Positions 15,055-25,682 of a stretch of DNA of 51,348 nt are shown piece after piece. The notes under the pieces were generated by a model. That model was not told where the DNA came from. It searched no databases and saw nothing but the letters and a program-made list of their open reading frames with translations. Source of the DNA: Methylobacter sp. GTDB taxonomy: Bacteria > Pseudomonadota > Gammaproteobacteria > Methylococcales > Methylomonadaceae. The position numbers were made by a program, and so were the translations under genes. The first letter of the stretch is position 1. Every line of letters starts with the position of its first letter. Location of the stretch: the NCBI GenBank assembly GCA_030699385.1, contig JAUYMY010000052.1:1-51348 (forward strand), given 5' to 3'.

Positions 15055-16626
15055 TTAACGAACCAAATCGTAGTTATAGTCAGTGGTGCCCATGCCTCTG
15101 GTTTCTTTGTCCAACTGCTCCAGCACCGCATTAACCAAGGTTGTCAGCATATAAATCCCGCCTTCATAACCCAGCGTGGTCATTCTGTGCAGATGGTGGC
15201 GGTCAAAGATTGGGAAGCCGATACGGATCAACGGCACTTCAAATTCTTCGCCTTTATACAGCGTGTCGCGCTGGATAAACTTGCCGTAAGAATTGCCGAT
15301 CATGAAGTCCGGTTTGTTGGTGAACACCAATGAACGGAAATGCCATAAATCGCGTCCGGTATGGACAACCGTTTTTTGTCCATAAGGTGAGGCTTTGAGC
15401 ATTTTATCCATCGCTTTCGCCCAACGTTTGTTGGCATGGTTGCACAATACGTCAGCCGGTTCAGCACCCACTTCCAGCAGGAATTTGGTCATGCCCATGA
15501 CGAAATCCGCATCGCCGTACAAAGAGAATTTCTTGCCGTGCAGCCAAGTGTGCGAGTCGGTCATCATGTCCACCAGGCGGCCGCGCTCCAGTTCCAATGA
15601 AGCAGGAATCGGTTTGCCGGTCAATTCCGACACCTTCATCAGAAACTCATCAGTCCATTCCAGACCCATCGGGATATTGATGGCGGTGGCGGGTTGATGC
15701 ATGATGTTTTGCACATACTTTTTGGTTTTATCCAACTGCCAAGGTTGCAGCAATAAAGTGTCAATCGCATTAGGCGCGTCTTTCACTTCGGCTTGTGTCG
15801 TGCCGCCAGAGTACAGGCGGAAAGTGCCGTCAGCAGGCGTATCCAACACTTCGGAAGGGTCGCTCAATAACGAATAATCAACGCCCATTTCTTTCATCAT
15901 GCGGTGCATGACACGGAAATTGCCCAAATAGGTTTCAAAACCCGGCACCAGGTTGATTTTGCCGTTGGAACCGACTTTCTTATCGGCCATGTGGTTCAGG
16001 GTGAAATACTTCAACATGCCCTCGAACATATTGTCCCAGCCGGTGGTATGGCTGCCGACAAAGCTTGGGGTATGCGCGTAAGGTGTCGGAAAATCCTGTT
16101 CGATATGACCGGCATTTTTGGCGTTGTTGATAAACGCATTTAAGTCGTCACCGATTACTTCCGCCATACAGGTGGTCGATACCGCAATGATTTCCGGTTT
16201 GTATAAGGCTTTGGCGTTTTCCAAGCCAGCCATCATGTTTTTCTGGCCGCCGAACACCGCCGCATCTTCAGTCATCGAGTCGGAAACGCAAGCCACAGGC
16301 TCTTTAAAATGACGGTTGAAATAGGTACGGAAATAAGCGACACAACCTTGCGAACCGTGTACATAAGGCATGGTTTTTTCAAAGCCCAATGCGCACAAGA
16401 CAGCGCCTAAAGGTTGGCAGGCTTTTGCCGGGTTCACCGTTAACGCTTCACGGTTGAAATTGACTTCTTGGTATTCCTTGGTGGTTGTCCATTGGAACAC
16501 TTCGTCAATTTTTTCCTGAGGATGACGCTCTTCGTAAGCTTCACGTTTGTTGGCGAGGCTGTCCTTGTATTCGTCGTTGCGGAATAGAGGATAACTCGGT
16601 TGTATGTTTTCGACTTCTTGACTCAT
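15055..16626 (-). CDS. nifK: Nitrogenase MoFe protein beta chain
   Basis: Beta subunit of dinitrogenase; with NifD it forms the heterotetramer that reduces N2, the P-cluster lying at the alpha-beta interface. The 523-residue protein has P-cluster ligands Cys70 (AKACQPLGA), Cys95 (GSQGCVAY) and a third in STTCMAEVIGDD, at the residue numbers known from Azotobacter. Its N-terminal extension (about 50 residues) marks a group I Mo nitrogenase. It is preceded by nifD with a 129-bp palindromic spacer and followed by nifT. The start has GGAG 8 bases upstream. Confidence 0.98.
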   Translation of the reverse strand: MSQEVENIQPSYPLFRNDEYKDSLANKREAYEERHPQEKIDEVFQWTTTKEYQEVNFNREALTVNPAKACQPLGAVLCALGFEKTMPYVHGSQGCVAYFRTYFNRHFKEPVACVSDSMTEDAAVFGGQKNMMAGLENAKALYKPEIIAVSTTCMAEVIGDDLNAFINNAKNAGHIEQDFPTPYAHTPSFVGSHTTGWDNMFEGMLKYFTLNHMADKKVGSNGKINLVPGFETYLGNFRVMHRMMKEMGVDYSLLSDPSEVLDTPADGTFRLYSGGTTQAEVKDAPNAIDTLLLQPWQLDKTKKYVQNIMHQPATAINIPMGLEWTDEFLMKVSELTGKPIPASLELERGRLVDMMTDSHTWLHGKKFSLYGDADFVMGMTKFLLEVGAEPADVLCNHANKRWAKAMDKMLKASPYGQKTVVHTGRDLWHFRSLVFTNKPDFMIGNSYGKFIQRDTLYKGEEFEVPLIRIGFPIFDRHHLHRMTTLGYEGGIYMLTTLVNAVLEQLDKETRGMGTTDYNYDLVR

Positions 16627-16674
16627 GATAATCTCCTACGCGCCACTAATCTGTGGACGACGATTAAGGGAATG

Positions 16675-16752
16675 GTAGGGTGGGCAATGCTGTTTTGCCC
16701 ACCTTATCTTTTGCAACTTTCAGTTGTGGGCAAAAAAACCTGCCCACCCTAC
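16675..16752. repeat. Palindromic repeat in the nifD-nifK spacer
   Basis: Outer arms GTAGGGTGGGCA (16675-16686) and TGCCCACCCTAC (16741-16752) are perfect inverted repeats, with inner arms TTGCCCACC and GTGGGCAA. The whole would form a long hairpin in the mRNA between nifD and nifK. Confidence 0.85.
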
Positions 16753-16755
16753 AGA

Positions 16756-18237
16756 TTAAGCGCTTGCAGCGACCGCTACGTCTGGACTTTCAGCTGTTTT
16801 CCAAGGTGCTGTCACCTGTTTCCAGCAAGGGTTATTCAATGTCATGTCCATATCGCGGGCGAAGATGGCAAAGCCGTCATAGCCATGATAAGGGCCTGAA
16901 TAGTCCCAAGAGTGCATTTGGCGGAACGGGATACCCATCTTTTGGAAAATATACTTTTCCTTGATGCCGGAACCGATCAAATCAGGTTTAACTTTCTTGA
17001 CGAACTCTTCAAATTCATAGCCGGTCACGTCGTCATAAATCAACGTCGCGTTGCCCATTTCTTTAATGGTACGGTCGTAATCGTCGTTATGACCGAATTC
17101 GTAGCCGGTACCGACCACTTCCATGCCCAAATCTTCATAAGCACCGATTACGTGACGTGGACGCAAGCCGCCGACATACAACATCACACGCTTGCCTTGC
17201 AGACGTGGTTTATATTTGGCGATAACCGCATCGTATTCAGCCTGGTATTTAGCGATCACTTTTTCAGCGCCTGCCTGGATTGTTTCATCGAATAACGCAG
17301 CAATTTTGCGTAATGATTCGGCAATTTTGGTAGGGCCAAAGAAGTTGTACTCAATCCAGGGGATTTTGTATTTTTCTTCCATGTGCCGCGCAATGTAGTT
17401 CATTGAGCGATAGCAATGGATCAAATTCAATTTCACCTTGGGCGTTTTTTCCATTTCCGCAATAGTGCCGTCGCCGGACCATTGGGCGACTACGCGCAAG
17501 CCCATTTCTTCCAGTAAAGTACGCGAAGCCCAGGCATCGCCGCCGATGTTGTAATCGCCGATTACCGCAACGTCATAAGGCGTTGTTGGGAAGCTGTCGT
17601 CGCCGTCACGGTTTTCCAATACCCAGTCACGGATTGCATCATTAGCAATGTGATGGCCTAGCGATTGGGAAACACCCCGGAAACCTTCGCAACGAACAGG
17701 GACTACCGGCTTGCCGATTTCTTTGTTGGCTTTTTTAGCGACCGCTTCAATATCGTCGCCGATCAAACCAATTGGGCATTCCGATTGAATACTGATGCCT
17801 TTGTTTAACGGGAATAATTGTTCGATTTCAAGCATGATTTTGGCGAGCTTTTTATCGCCGCCGAAAACAATGTCTTTTTCCTGAAAATCAGAAGTAAAGT
17901 TCATGGTGCCGAACGTATTGACGCCAGTGGTGCCGACATAATAGTTACGACGACCGGCACGGGAATATTGTCCGCAACCGACCGGGCCGTGCGAGATATG
18001 AATCATATCTTTAATCGGGCCCCAAACCACACCCTTGGAACCGGCATACGCGCAACCACGGATGGTCATGACGCCGGGCTGGGATTTACGGTTTGAAGTG
18101 ATGCATTTGTTTGATTTTTCCAAAGACTGATCGTTAACCGCCAAATGCTTGGCGCGATCTTTCCTGGCTTGTTCGGGATAGACTTCCAGCACTTCTTGAA
18201 TAAGCGCTTCGGTCTCTTCTTTTGTTAGAGCTGCCAT
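16756..18237 (-). CDS. nifD: Nitrogenase MoFe protein alpha chain
   Basis: Alpha subunit of dinitrogenase, carrying FeMo-cofactor. The 493-residue protein has P-cluster ligands Cys62 ([16 protein letters not shown]), Cys88 ([10 protein letters not shown]) and a third near [12 protein letters not shown], the cofactor-ligating cysteine in [11 protein letters not shown] and the histidine in [16 protein letters not shown]. The absence of an AnfD/VnfD-type sequence and the group I length identify the molybdenum enzyme. It lies between nifH (145-bp spacer) and nifK (129-bp spacer), both spacers filled by palindromes. GGAG precedes the ATG by 7 bases. Confidence 0.98.
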   Translation of the reverse strand: MAALTKEETEALIQEVLEVYPEQARKDRAKHLAVNDQSLEKSNKCITSNRKSQPGVMTIRGCAYAGSKGVVWGPIKDMIHISHGPVGCGQYSRAGRRNYYVGTTGVNTFGTMNFTSDFQEKDIVFGGDKKLAKIMLEIEQLFPLNKGISIQSECPIGLIGDDIEAVAKKANKEIGKPVVPVRCEGFRGVSQSLGHHIANDAIRDWVLENRDGDDSFPTTPYDVAVIGDYNIGGDAWASRTLLEEMGLRVVAQWSGDGTIAEMEKTPKVKLNLIHCYRSMNYIARHMEEKYKIPWIEYNFFGPTKIAESLRKIAALFDETIQAGAEKVIAKYQAEYDAVIAKYKPRLQGKRVMLYVGGLRPRHVIGAYEDLGMEVVGTGYEFGHNDDYDRTIKEMGNATLIYDDVTGYEFEEFVKKVKPDLIGSGIKEKYIFQKMGIPFRQMHSWDYSGPYHGYDGFAIFARDMDMTLNNPCWKQVTAPWKTAESPDVAVAASA

Positions 18238-18296
18238 GAGTATCTCCTACTTGTGCCGTGGGTAATCCCCCAACAGACAGGTTTTAGGATGGAAAT

Positions 18297-18371
18297 CCGT
18301 AGAGACGCGATTTATCGCGTCTTATTTACGCGTATCCACAGTCAGAGACGCGATAAATCGCGTCTCTACGG
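18297..18371. repeat. 26-bp perfect inverted repeat in the nifH-nifD spacer
   Basis: Arms at 18297-18322 and 18346-18371 are exact inverse copies, each itself containing the palindrome GACGCGATTTATCGCGTC. A single arm also occurs in the nifK-nifT spacer at 15024-15048. It would form a very stable stem just after the nifH stop. Confidence 0.9.
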
Positions 18372-18382
18372 TTGGTCATTTA

Positions 18383-19279
<897 letters not shown>

Positions 19280-19313
19280 TTAGGACGTTGTTGTTGATGA
19301 CATTAGGGATAAA

Positions 19314-19329
19314 GCAAGGGCTGTGCCAA
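19314..19329 (-). promoter_or_regulatory. Sigma-54 promoter of nifHDK
   Basis: Minus-strand TTGGCACAGCCCTTGC matches the consensus TGGCAC-N5-TTGC exactly, with 10 bases between the GG and GC dinucleotides. The start site falls about 35-40 bases upstream of the nifH ATG. Confidence 0.93.
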
Positions 19330-19424
19330 TTGATAAAACTATAGGTAAGGCATTGAATTTAATTGATTATTGTTATTAAAGACGAGCGCCGACAACGTTG
19401 CGTTTCAAACATTTTGTAATGTTC

Positions 19425-19440
19425 TGTAGGCTTAATAACA
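19425..19440. promoter_or_regulatory. NifA upstream activator site of nifHDK
   Basis: TGT, 10 bases (AGGCTTAATA), ACA fits the NifA binding consensus and lies about 100 bp upstream of the sigma-54 promoter, the usual enhancer distance. The 19265-19651 spacer contains no other feature I can support. Confidence 0.75.
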
Positions 19441-19681
19441 GTGTGGATATTCAAAAATTGTTTGAAGATTGAGTTAGCGGCGCAATCAATACGACCGATT
19501 AAGCCTTCATCCGCTCAAACAGTCTTTTGTCCCAGATTACTTTTATAACATTCTCAGACAGCCTTCTAGGCCATTATTAGCGCGGGTGATTTAGTCCTGA
19601 GCAATTAGACAATCAGGGTTAAAATAGTCCGCTAAACTTAAGCTATGAACTTTGAACTTTGAACAGATTTACGGAGACGTT

Positions 19682-19897
19682 GTGAAACATCGATACACGC
19701 TTGAACAGGCCAGAATATTGCTGGATATTTTAAAATACCATAACGCGGCTACGCTGCGACCTTCCTTTCATCAAGTCAAAGAAGAGGCGTTGGATGACGC
19801 GCTAAATAAGCTGCGGCTGGAATTGTCTGATTTTATTGCCACCGATGACGGCCTCGGTTTCATCATCCCGATTCGTGATGAAAAGGGCTTGATTTAG
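19682..19897 (+). CDS. Small hypothetical protein
   Basis: The frame gives about 71 residues from a GTG at 19682, which has GGAG 5 bases upstream. A TTG at 19652 would give 81 residues but has no ribosome site. The product is mostly helical and acidic (TLEQARILLDILKYHN, DDALNKLRLELSDFI) and ends in GLGFIIPIRDEKGLI. I do not recognise a family. It stands between the nif promoter region and mepA. Confidence 0.5.
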   Translation: MKHRYTLEQARILLDILKYHNAATLRPSFHQVKEEALDDALNKLRLELSDFIATDDGLGFIIPIRDEKGLI

Positions 19898-19972
19898 CTG
19901 GGAACGCCGAGCCCCAGCTCGGTCAGTTGGACATTACGGATATTCGCCAAGCAGGGGCTTGGCGTTCCCGGC
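19897..19972. repeat. Palindromic repeat after the small hypothetical gene
   Basis: Left arm GCTGGGAACGCCGAGCCCC and right arm GGGGCTTGGCGTTCCCGGC are inverted copies with one mismatch near the middle. It lies between convergent genes and may double as a terminator. Confidence 0.8.
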
Positions 19973-19993
19973 TACTCGCCATTTAGCCCAGGG

Positions 19994-20860
19994 CTATTGC
20001 TTTAACACAACATCGCATAACGCAGGCAGTACCAGTGGCGCCGGTTTTTTAACCGCTGGCGCCGGCGTTTTGGCTTCCTCGGAAAACCACCAGGTCAGCG
20101 ACGCATCGCAGCCGTCGTTTTCCGGCAGCGGCTCTTGCCCACGGCAGTTTTTACTGTCTTCCGGGCATTTTAGGCGCACATGAAAATGATCGTCATGCTT
20201 CCACCACGGGCGAATTTTTTTGAGCCAGTCATGCGCCGATTTGCGGGTACAGAGCAGGCGTTTGACGCTGGCATTGACGAAAATACGGTCAACGTCGGGG
20301 TTGCGCGCCGCCGCTTCAAGCACTTTTTCATGGGCTGGCGACCACTGATCAGCGTTCATTGCATCGGATTTGGCCATCAATACCGAAGGCGCGCTCCAGG
20401 ATTCGCGCTCATTAAAAGTCAGCTCCCGGCTTGCCGCTTGTTGCGAAAGCAAATACCAAATATCAACATCAAGCCCGCTTTGATGGCTACGATGACCGCT
20501 AGGCGTCGGCCCGCCGCGCACTTGCCCTAAGTCGCCGATAAGCAGGACACCGCCGTTTTGTGCATGAACCGTTTGCCCCAAGTTTTCGATAAAACGTATC
20601 AGGTTGGGATGGCCGTAAGAGCGCGCTCGTGTCGGCCGCATGGCTTGATAACCGATGCCGTTTTGCGGCAAGGAAACCGCGCCGCTCAAGCAACCGGCGG
20701 TGTAAGAGCCAATGCTTTCCGCGCCGGCGCCAATCCGGGCCGGTTGCTTGGCCGCCGCCCACATGCCGGCAAGCGGAGACGCCGGGCATTCGGCAACAAC
20801 ACCGAGCAGGAGAATGAGAGTGAAATACTTTTTAATGAAATTGGATCTTGTATTGTGCAT
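19994..20860 (-). CDS. mepA: Penicillin-insensitive murein endopeptidase MepA
   Basis: A zinc (LAS-type) endopeptidase that cuts D-alanyl-meso-diaminopimelate crosslinks in periplasmic peptidoglycan. The 288-residue protein starts with a signal peptide (IKKYFTLILLLGVVAECPAS), then GCLSGAVSLPQNGIGYQAMR. The metal motif is visible in SGHRSHQSGLDVDIWYL (H-x6-D), and DDHFHVRLKCPED supplies the second histidine. A proline/alanine-rich C-terminal tail is slightly longer than usual. The gene is divergent from nifJ and has no operon partner. Confidence 0.9.
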   Translation of the reverse strand: MHNTRSNFIKKYFTLILLLGVVAECPASPLAGMWAAAKQPARIGAGAESIGSYTAGCLSGAVSLPQNGIGYQAMRPTRARSYGHPNLIRFIENLGQTVHAQNGGVLLIGDLGQVRGGPTPSGHRSHQSGLDVDIWYLLSQQAASRELTFNERESWSAPSVLMAKSDAMNADQWSPAHEKVLEAAARNPDVDRIFVNASVKRLLCTRKSAHDWLKKIRPWWKHDDHFHVRLKCPEDSKNCRGQEPLPENDGCDASLTWWFSEEAKTPAPAVKKPAPLVLPALCDVVLKQ

Positions 20861-21031
20861 TTTTGCTTTCTGTATTATGTTCAGTTTGGATTAGCGTTTC
20901 CGGGTGCTTTGTATCATATAACCTCAAGGCGTAATGATAAACAGCCTTAATTGCCGATTGCACTTAAGCACTGCATTTAAGGGATATTGGCTGCCGGCGG
21001 CTACATTTTTTATTCATCACAGGGATTTCTC

Positions 21032-24000
21032 ATGAAAAATCAGCAAACACTTACCATCGATGGAAATCAGGCGGCCGCGACGGTCGCCCATAAACTTAAT
21101 GAAGTCATCGCGATTTACCCGATCACGCCGTCGTCGAATATGGGCGAATGGGCCGATGAATGGTCGTCACGCGGGCAGGTCAATTTATGGGGCACGGTGC
21201 CGCAGGTGACCGAAATGCAAAGCGAGGCCGGTGCGGCGGGTGCCATTCACGGTGCATTGCAGGCCGGGTCGATGGCGACCACTTTTACCGCATCGCAAGG
21301 CTTGCTGTTGATGCTGCCCAATATGTACAAAATTGCCGGGGAACTGACGCCGACGGTGTTCCATATCGCTGCCCGCTCGCTGGCTTGCCAAGGCTTATCG
21401 ATTTTCGGCGACCATAGCGATGTGATGTCGGCGCGGATGACCGGTTTCGGTATGTTATGCTCCAATTCGCCGCAGGAAGTGATGGATTTTGCGCTGATCG
21501 CCCATGCCGCTGCGCTGGAAGGTCGCATTCCGCTGATGCATTTTTTTGATGGATTTAGGACTTCGCATGAAGTCGCCAAGATTACCATGCTGGATGACGA
21601 CATCATGCTGGCAATGATTAACGAAGACTGGGTATCAGCGCACCGAAGCCGGGCGCTGACACCGGATAATCCTGTGCTGCGCGGCACCGCGCAAAATCCC
21701 GATGTGTATTTTCAGGCCAGGGAAACGGTCAATCCTTATTATCAGGCAATGCCGGGCATCGTGCAGGGCGCGATGGACGGCTTTGCCAAGCTGACCGGGC
21801 GCAGTTATCGGCTGTTTGAATACGAAGGTTCGCCGGAAGCCGAGCGCGTTATTGTGATGATGGGTTCGGGCGCGGAAGCGGTTGCGGAAACGCTTGATTA
21901 TCTGATCGGTCAGGGCGAGTCGGTTGGTTTGCTGAAAGTGCGCTTGTACCGGCCTTTCGATGCCGCCAGTTTGTTAGCGGGACTGCCTGCCAGCTGCCGC
22001 AAAATCGCGGTGTTGGATCGCACCAAAGAGCCGGGCGCAGATGGCGAACCGCTTTATAAAGATGTGCTGGGTGCAATTGCCCAAGATTATATCGGCGGCC
22101 AGGGCAAATTCGCCGAACTGCCGAAAGTGGTCGGCGGCCGTTACGGTCTGTCGTCCAAGGAATTTACGCCCGGCATGATCAAGGCGGTGTTCGATGAATT
22201 AAAACAGCCGCAACCGAAAAATAATTTCACCATCGGCATCCACGATGATGTCACTTTCAGCAGTCTGGATTGGGATGCCAATTACCGCACCGACGCGCAG
22301 GCCGAAACCTTTCAGGCGATGTTTTACGGTTTAGGCAGCGACGGCACTGTCAGCGCCAATAAAAACACCATTAAAATCATCGGCGAAGCGACCGATTTGC
22401 ACGCCCAAGGCTATTTTGTTTACGACTCGAAAAAATCCGGCGCGATTACCGTGTCGCATCTGCGTTTTGGCCCCAAGCCGATACGTTCGACTTATCTGAT
22501 AGCCGAAAACGACGCCAATTTCATCGGCTGCCATCAGACCATTTTTCTGGAACGTTACGATATGCTCGCCAATGCGGCGGACAACGCGGTGTTTTTGCTG
22601 AACTCGCCGGAGCCGGTGGAGCGGGTTTGGGATTCGCTCCCGGCCAACATGCAGCGGCAGATGATAGCCAAAAAAATCCGTTTTTATGTGATCGACGGCT
22701 ATGAAGTCGCGGAAAAAAGCGGTATGGGCAAGCGCATCAACACCATCATGCAAACCTGCTTTTTTGCCATTTCCGGCGTGTTGCCGCAAGAACAGGCGAT
22801 TGCCGATATTAAACACGCGGTGGAAAAGACCTACGGCAAAAAAGGCCAACGCATTGTCGAGCTGAATTTCAAGGCCATCGATGAAACGCTGGCCAGTTTG
22901 CATGCGGTGCCTTTGCCGACAGCAGTCAGCAGCCAATTCGATATTCAGTCGCGAATCAGCGATGTGGCGTCCGATTTTGTCAAACGGGTGACCGGCGAAA
23001 TCATTGCAGGACGGGGCGATGCCTTGCCGGTCAGCGCGATGCCGGTTGACGGCACGTTCCCGACCGGCACGGCGGCGTATGAAAAACGCAATCTGGCGCT
23101 GGAAATCCCGGTTTGGGAAACCGATTTATGCACACAATGCGGCAAATGCGTGATGGTGTGCCCGCATTCGGTGATCCGCAGCAAGATTTTCCCGACCGAG
23201 GCGGTGGCCAATGCACCCGAGACCTTCAAACATGCGCCGATGCTGGGCAAGGATTTTCCGGCCGGGCTGGAAATCAGCTATCAAGTCGCGCCGGAAGATT
23301 GCACCGGCTGTACGCTGTGCGTCGACATTTGCCCAATCCGGGACAAGTCCAACGCCAGCCGCAAGGCATTGAATATGTTGCCGCAACCGCCGCTGCGCGA
23401 AGCTGAGCGCGATAACTGGGATTTCTTTTTGTCACTGCCCGAATACGACCGCAGGCTGTTGAAAACCAACACCATCAAAGGCTCGATGGTATTGCAGCCG
23501 CTGTTCGAATTTTCCGGCGCGTGCGTGGGTTGCGGCGAAACGCCGTATATCAAACTGGCCTCGCAGTTGTTCGGCGACCGCATGGTGGTTGCCAATGCCA
23601 CCGGCTGCTCGTCGATTTACGGCGGCAATTTGCCGACCACGCCGTGGAGCAAAAACCCCGAAGGCCGTGGCCCTGCGTGGAGCAATTCCTTGTTTGAAGA
23701 CAACGCCGAATTCGGCTTGGGGATGCGCATTGCTTTGGATAAACAACACGGCTACGCCAGAGAATTATTGGCCTCACTGCGCGAGTCCTTAGGCGGCGAG
23801 TTGGTCGATGCGATATTGGATGCCGACCAGTCCGATGAGGCCGGGATTTATGAGCAGCGCGAACGGGTTACTGCGCTGAAAAGCCAGTTGCAGTCACTGG
23901 GCAGTCAGGCGGCTGAAACCTTGGCTCAGCTGGCGGACAGCTTGTGCAAAAAAAGCGTCTGGATTATCGGCGGCGACGGCTGGGCTTATGACATCGGTTA

Positions 24001-24670
24001 TGGCGGTCTCGACCATGTGTTGGCCAGCGGGCGCAATGTCAATATTTTGGTGCTGGACACCGAGGTTTATTCCAATACCGGCGGCCAGACTTCCAAATCG
24101 ACGCCGTTAGGCGCGGTGGCGAAATTCTCTGCCAGCGGCAAAGCCACCGCCAAAAAAGACTTGGCCTTGCTGGCAATGGATTACAGCAATGTCTACGTTG
24201 CCCATGTCGCTTATGCCGGTAAAGACACGCAAACTCTGAACGCGTTTTTGGAGGCGGAAGCCCACGACGGGCCGTCCATCATCATTGCTTATGCGCCGTG
24301 TATCGCGCATGGCGTCGATATGTCCAACAACCACCGCCAGCAAAATTTGGCAGTGAAAAGCGGGCATTGGCCGCTGTTCCGCTTCGATCCCGGCAAGATC
24401 AAACAAGGCAAAAACCCGATGCATCTGGATTCGGCCGAGCCGTCTATTCCTTACCGCGATTTCGTCAAAACCGAAACCCGTTTCAGCATGTTGTGGCAAA
24501 CCCATCCTGAAGACGCCGAGCGCTTTTTGGAACAGGCGCAGCAGGACGTTAAAAACCGCTACCACTATTACAAACAACTGTCTGAGCTGGCGTGGAACGA
24601 AACCACCAGCGTTTCGGCGGTCAAAGCCCAACTCAAAAGCGAAATTGCCAAGGAGAACGACAATGGTTGA
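21032..24670 (+). CDS. nifJ: Pyruvate:ferredoxin (flavodoxin) oxidoreductase NifJ
   Basis: Oxidatively decarboxylates pyruvate to acetyl-CoA and CO2 and reduces ferredoxin or flavodoxin, which can feed electrons to NifH. About 1212 residues in one chain: pyrimidine-binding domain with YPITPSSNMGEWADEW near residue 28, the gamma and EKR regions, a two-cluster ferredoxin insert with CTQCGKCVMVCPHS near 700 and CTGCTLCVDICPI near 757, and a C-terminal thiamine diphosphate domain with CVGCGETPYIKL near 830 and GGDGWAYDIGYGG near 980. I choose ATG 21032 because the protein then starts at the family's usual MKNQQTLTIDGNQAAA; the frame stays open to 20987. No good sigma-54 promoter is visible. The stop overlaps the next gene. 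Confidence 0.96.
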   Translation: MKNQQTLTIDGNQAAATVAHKLNEVIAIYPITPSSNMGEWADEWSSRGQVNLWGTVPQVTEMQSEAGAAGAIHGALQAGSMATTFTASQGLLLMLPNMYKIAGELTPTVFHIAARSLACQGLSIFGDHSDVMSARMTGFGMLCSNSPQEVMDFALIAHAAALEGRIPLMHFFDGFRTSHEVAKITMLDDDIMLAMINEDWVSAHRSRALTPDNPVLRGTAQNPDVYFQARETVNPYYQAMPGIVQGAMDGFAKLTGRSYRLFEYEGSPEAERVIVMMGSGAEAVAETLDYLIGQGESVGLLKVRLYRPFDAASLLAGLPASCRKIAVLDRTKEPGADGEPLYKDVLGAIAQDYIGGQGKFAELPKVVGGRYGLSSKEFTPGMIKAVFDELKQPQPKNNFTIGIHDDVTFSSLDWDANYRTDAQAETFQAMFYGLGSDGTVSANKNTIKIIGEATDLHAQGYFVYDSKKSGAITVSHLRFGPKPIRSTYLIAENDANFIGCHQTIFLERYDMLANAADNAVFLLNSPEPVERVWDSLPANMQRQMIAKKIRFYVIDGYEVAEKSGMGKRINTIMQTCFFAISGVLPQEQAIADIKHAVEKTYGKKGQRIVELNFKAIDETLASLHAVPLPTAVSSQFDIQSRISDVASDFVKRVTGEIIAGRGDALPVSAMPVDGTFPTGTAAYEKRNLALEIPVWETDLCTQCGKCVMVCPHSVIRSKIFPTEAVANAPETFKHAPMLGKDFPAGLEISYQVAPEDCTGCTLCVDICPIRDKSNASRKALNMLPQPPLREAERDNWDFFLSLPEYDRRLLKTNTIKGSMVLQPLFEFSGACVGCGETPYIKLASQLFGDRMVVANATGCSSIYGGNLPTTPWSKNPEGRGPAWSNSLFEDNAEFGLGMRIALDKQHGYARELLASLRESLGGELVDAILDADQSDEAGIYEQRERVTALKSQLQSLGSQAAETLAQLADSLCKKSVWIIGGDGWAYDIGYGGLDHVLASGRNVNILVLDTEVYSNTGGQTSKSTPLGAVAKFSASGKATAKKDLALLAMDYSNVYVAHVAYAGKDTQTLNAFLEAEAHDGPSIIIAYAPCIAHGVDMSNNHRQQNLAVKSGHWPLFRFDPGKIKQGKNPMHLDSAEPSIPYRDFVKTETRFSMLWQTHPEDAERFLEQAQQDVKNRYHYYKQLSELAWNETTSVSAVKAQLKSEIAKENDNG

Positions 24671-25676
24671 TTTAACGACTGAATACTTAGGCTTGAAACT
24701 GGCTAACCCCTTGGTGCCGTCGGCATCGCCATTGAGCAAGGATCTGGACAGCGCGCGCAGGCTCGAAGACGCGGGCGCCTCGGCGCTGGTGATGTATTCG
24801 CTGTTTGAGGAAAAAATCGAAGCCGAAGAGCAGCAAATGGAACGGTTTTTTTATCAGCAAGCCATAGGTCATGGCGAAGCGGATTCGTTCCATCCTGTGT
24901 CCGACAACATTCAGACTTATCAGGAACAGTATCTGGAGCATTTGCAACAGCTTAAATCCAGTTTGGCGATTCCGGTTATCGCCAGCCTGAACGGCACTTC
25001 ATTGGGCGGCTGGGTCGAATACGGCAGGCAATTGCAGCAGGCAGGTGCCGACGCGTTGGAACTGAATATTTATCATCTGGCGGCGAATAGCGATGAAAGC
25101 GGCGACGCGGTCGAACAGCGTTATTTGGACATTTTGCAGGCGTTGAAAGGCCAGGTCAGTGTGCCGATTGTAATGAAGCTGTCGTCCCAATTCAGTTCGC
25201 CGATTCATTTTGCCAAACGCCTGGAAACGGCCGGAGCCGATGGTGTCGTGTTGTTTAACCGTTTTTATCAGCCTGATATTGATTTGGAAACGCTGGAAGT
25301 GGTACCGAAGCTGGAGCTGTCATCGTCTGCGGAAGCCTTGTTGCGCATACGTTGGACGGCTTTATTGTATGGCCGGACTAAATTATCGCTTGCAGTAACC
25401 GGCGGTTTTCACGAGACACCGGATATATTGAAAGCGCTGTTGGCGGGCGCCGATGTGGTGCAACTGTGCAGCGTGTTGCTAAAGCAGGGTGTAGGCCGTT
25501 TAACTGAAATATTGGCAGAAATGGAACAATGGCTGGCCGAGCATGATTATGAATCGGTCAAGCAACTAAAAGGCAGCGTCAGCCAACAACACGCGATTGA
25601 TCCCAGCGCTTATGAGCGCGCCAATTATGTGCAGGTGTTGGACAGTTATTCCAGTCCGGCGGGGGTGTTGAGGTAG
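24663..25676 (+). CDS. Dihydroorotate dehydrogenase-like flavoprotein
   Basis: A 337-residue TIM-barrel protein of the class often found beside nifJ. It starts VDLTTEYLGLKLANPLVPSA, has SLNGTSLGGWVEYGRQLQQAGADALELNIY as FMN-site strands, PIVMKLSSQF with the lysine, and TGGFHETPDILKALLAGADVVQ for phosphate binding. The active-site base and ligand loop differ from true PyrD, and this organism would be expected to have pyrD elsewhere, so pyrimidine synthesis is unlikely; the reaction is unknown. The ATG at 24663 has AAGGAG 7 bases upstream and overlaps the nifJ stop by 8 bases, which implies tight coupling with pyruvate oxidation. Confidence 0.85.
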   Translation: MVDLTTEYLGLKLANPLVPSASPLSKDLDSARRLEDAGASALVMYSLFEEKIEAEEQQMERFFYQQAIGHGEADSFHPVSDNIQTYQEQYLEHLQQLKSSLAIPVIASLNGTSLGGWVEYGRQLQQAGADALELNIYHLAANSDESGDAVEQRYLDILQALKGQVSVPIVMKLSSQFSSPIHFAKRLETAGADGVVLFNRFYQPDIDLETLEVVPKLELSSSAEALLRIRWTALLYGRTKLSLAVTGGFHETPDILKALLAGADVVQLCSVLLKQGVGRLTEILAEMEQWLAEHDYESVKQLKGSVSQQHAIDPSAYERANYVQVLDSYSSPAGVLR

Positions 25677-25682
25677 TTTTCT

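Noticed and set aside
20861..21031. Possible sigma-54 promoter for nifJ (AGGGATATTGGCTGCC)
   Set aside because: The GG-N10-GC spacing fits, but the flanking bases do not match the consensus and no TGT-N10-ACA site is seen upstream.
24663..25676. Reading the second nifJ-operon gene as pyrD
   Set aside because: It shares the barrel but is a divergent class linked to nifJ; a role in pyrimidine synthesis is not supported by context.
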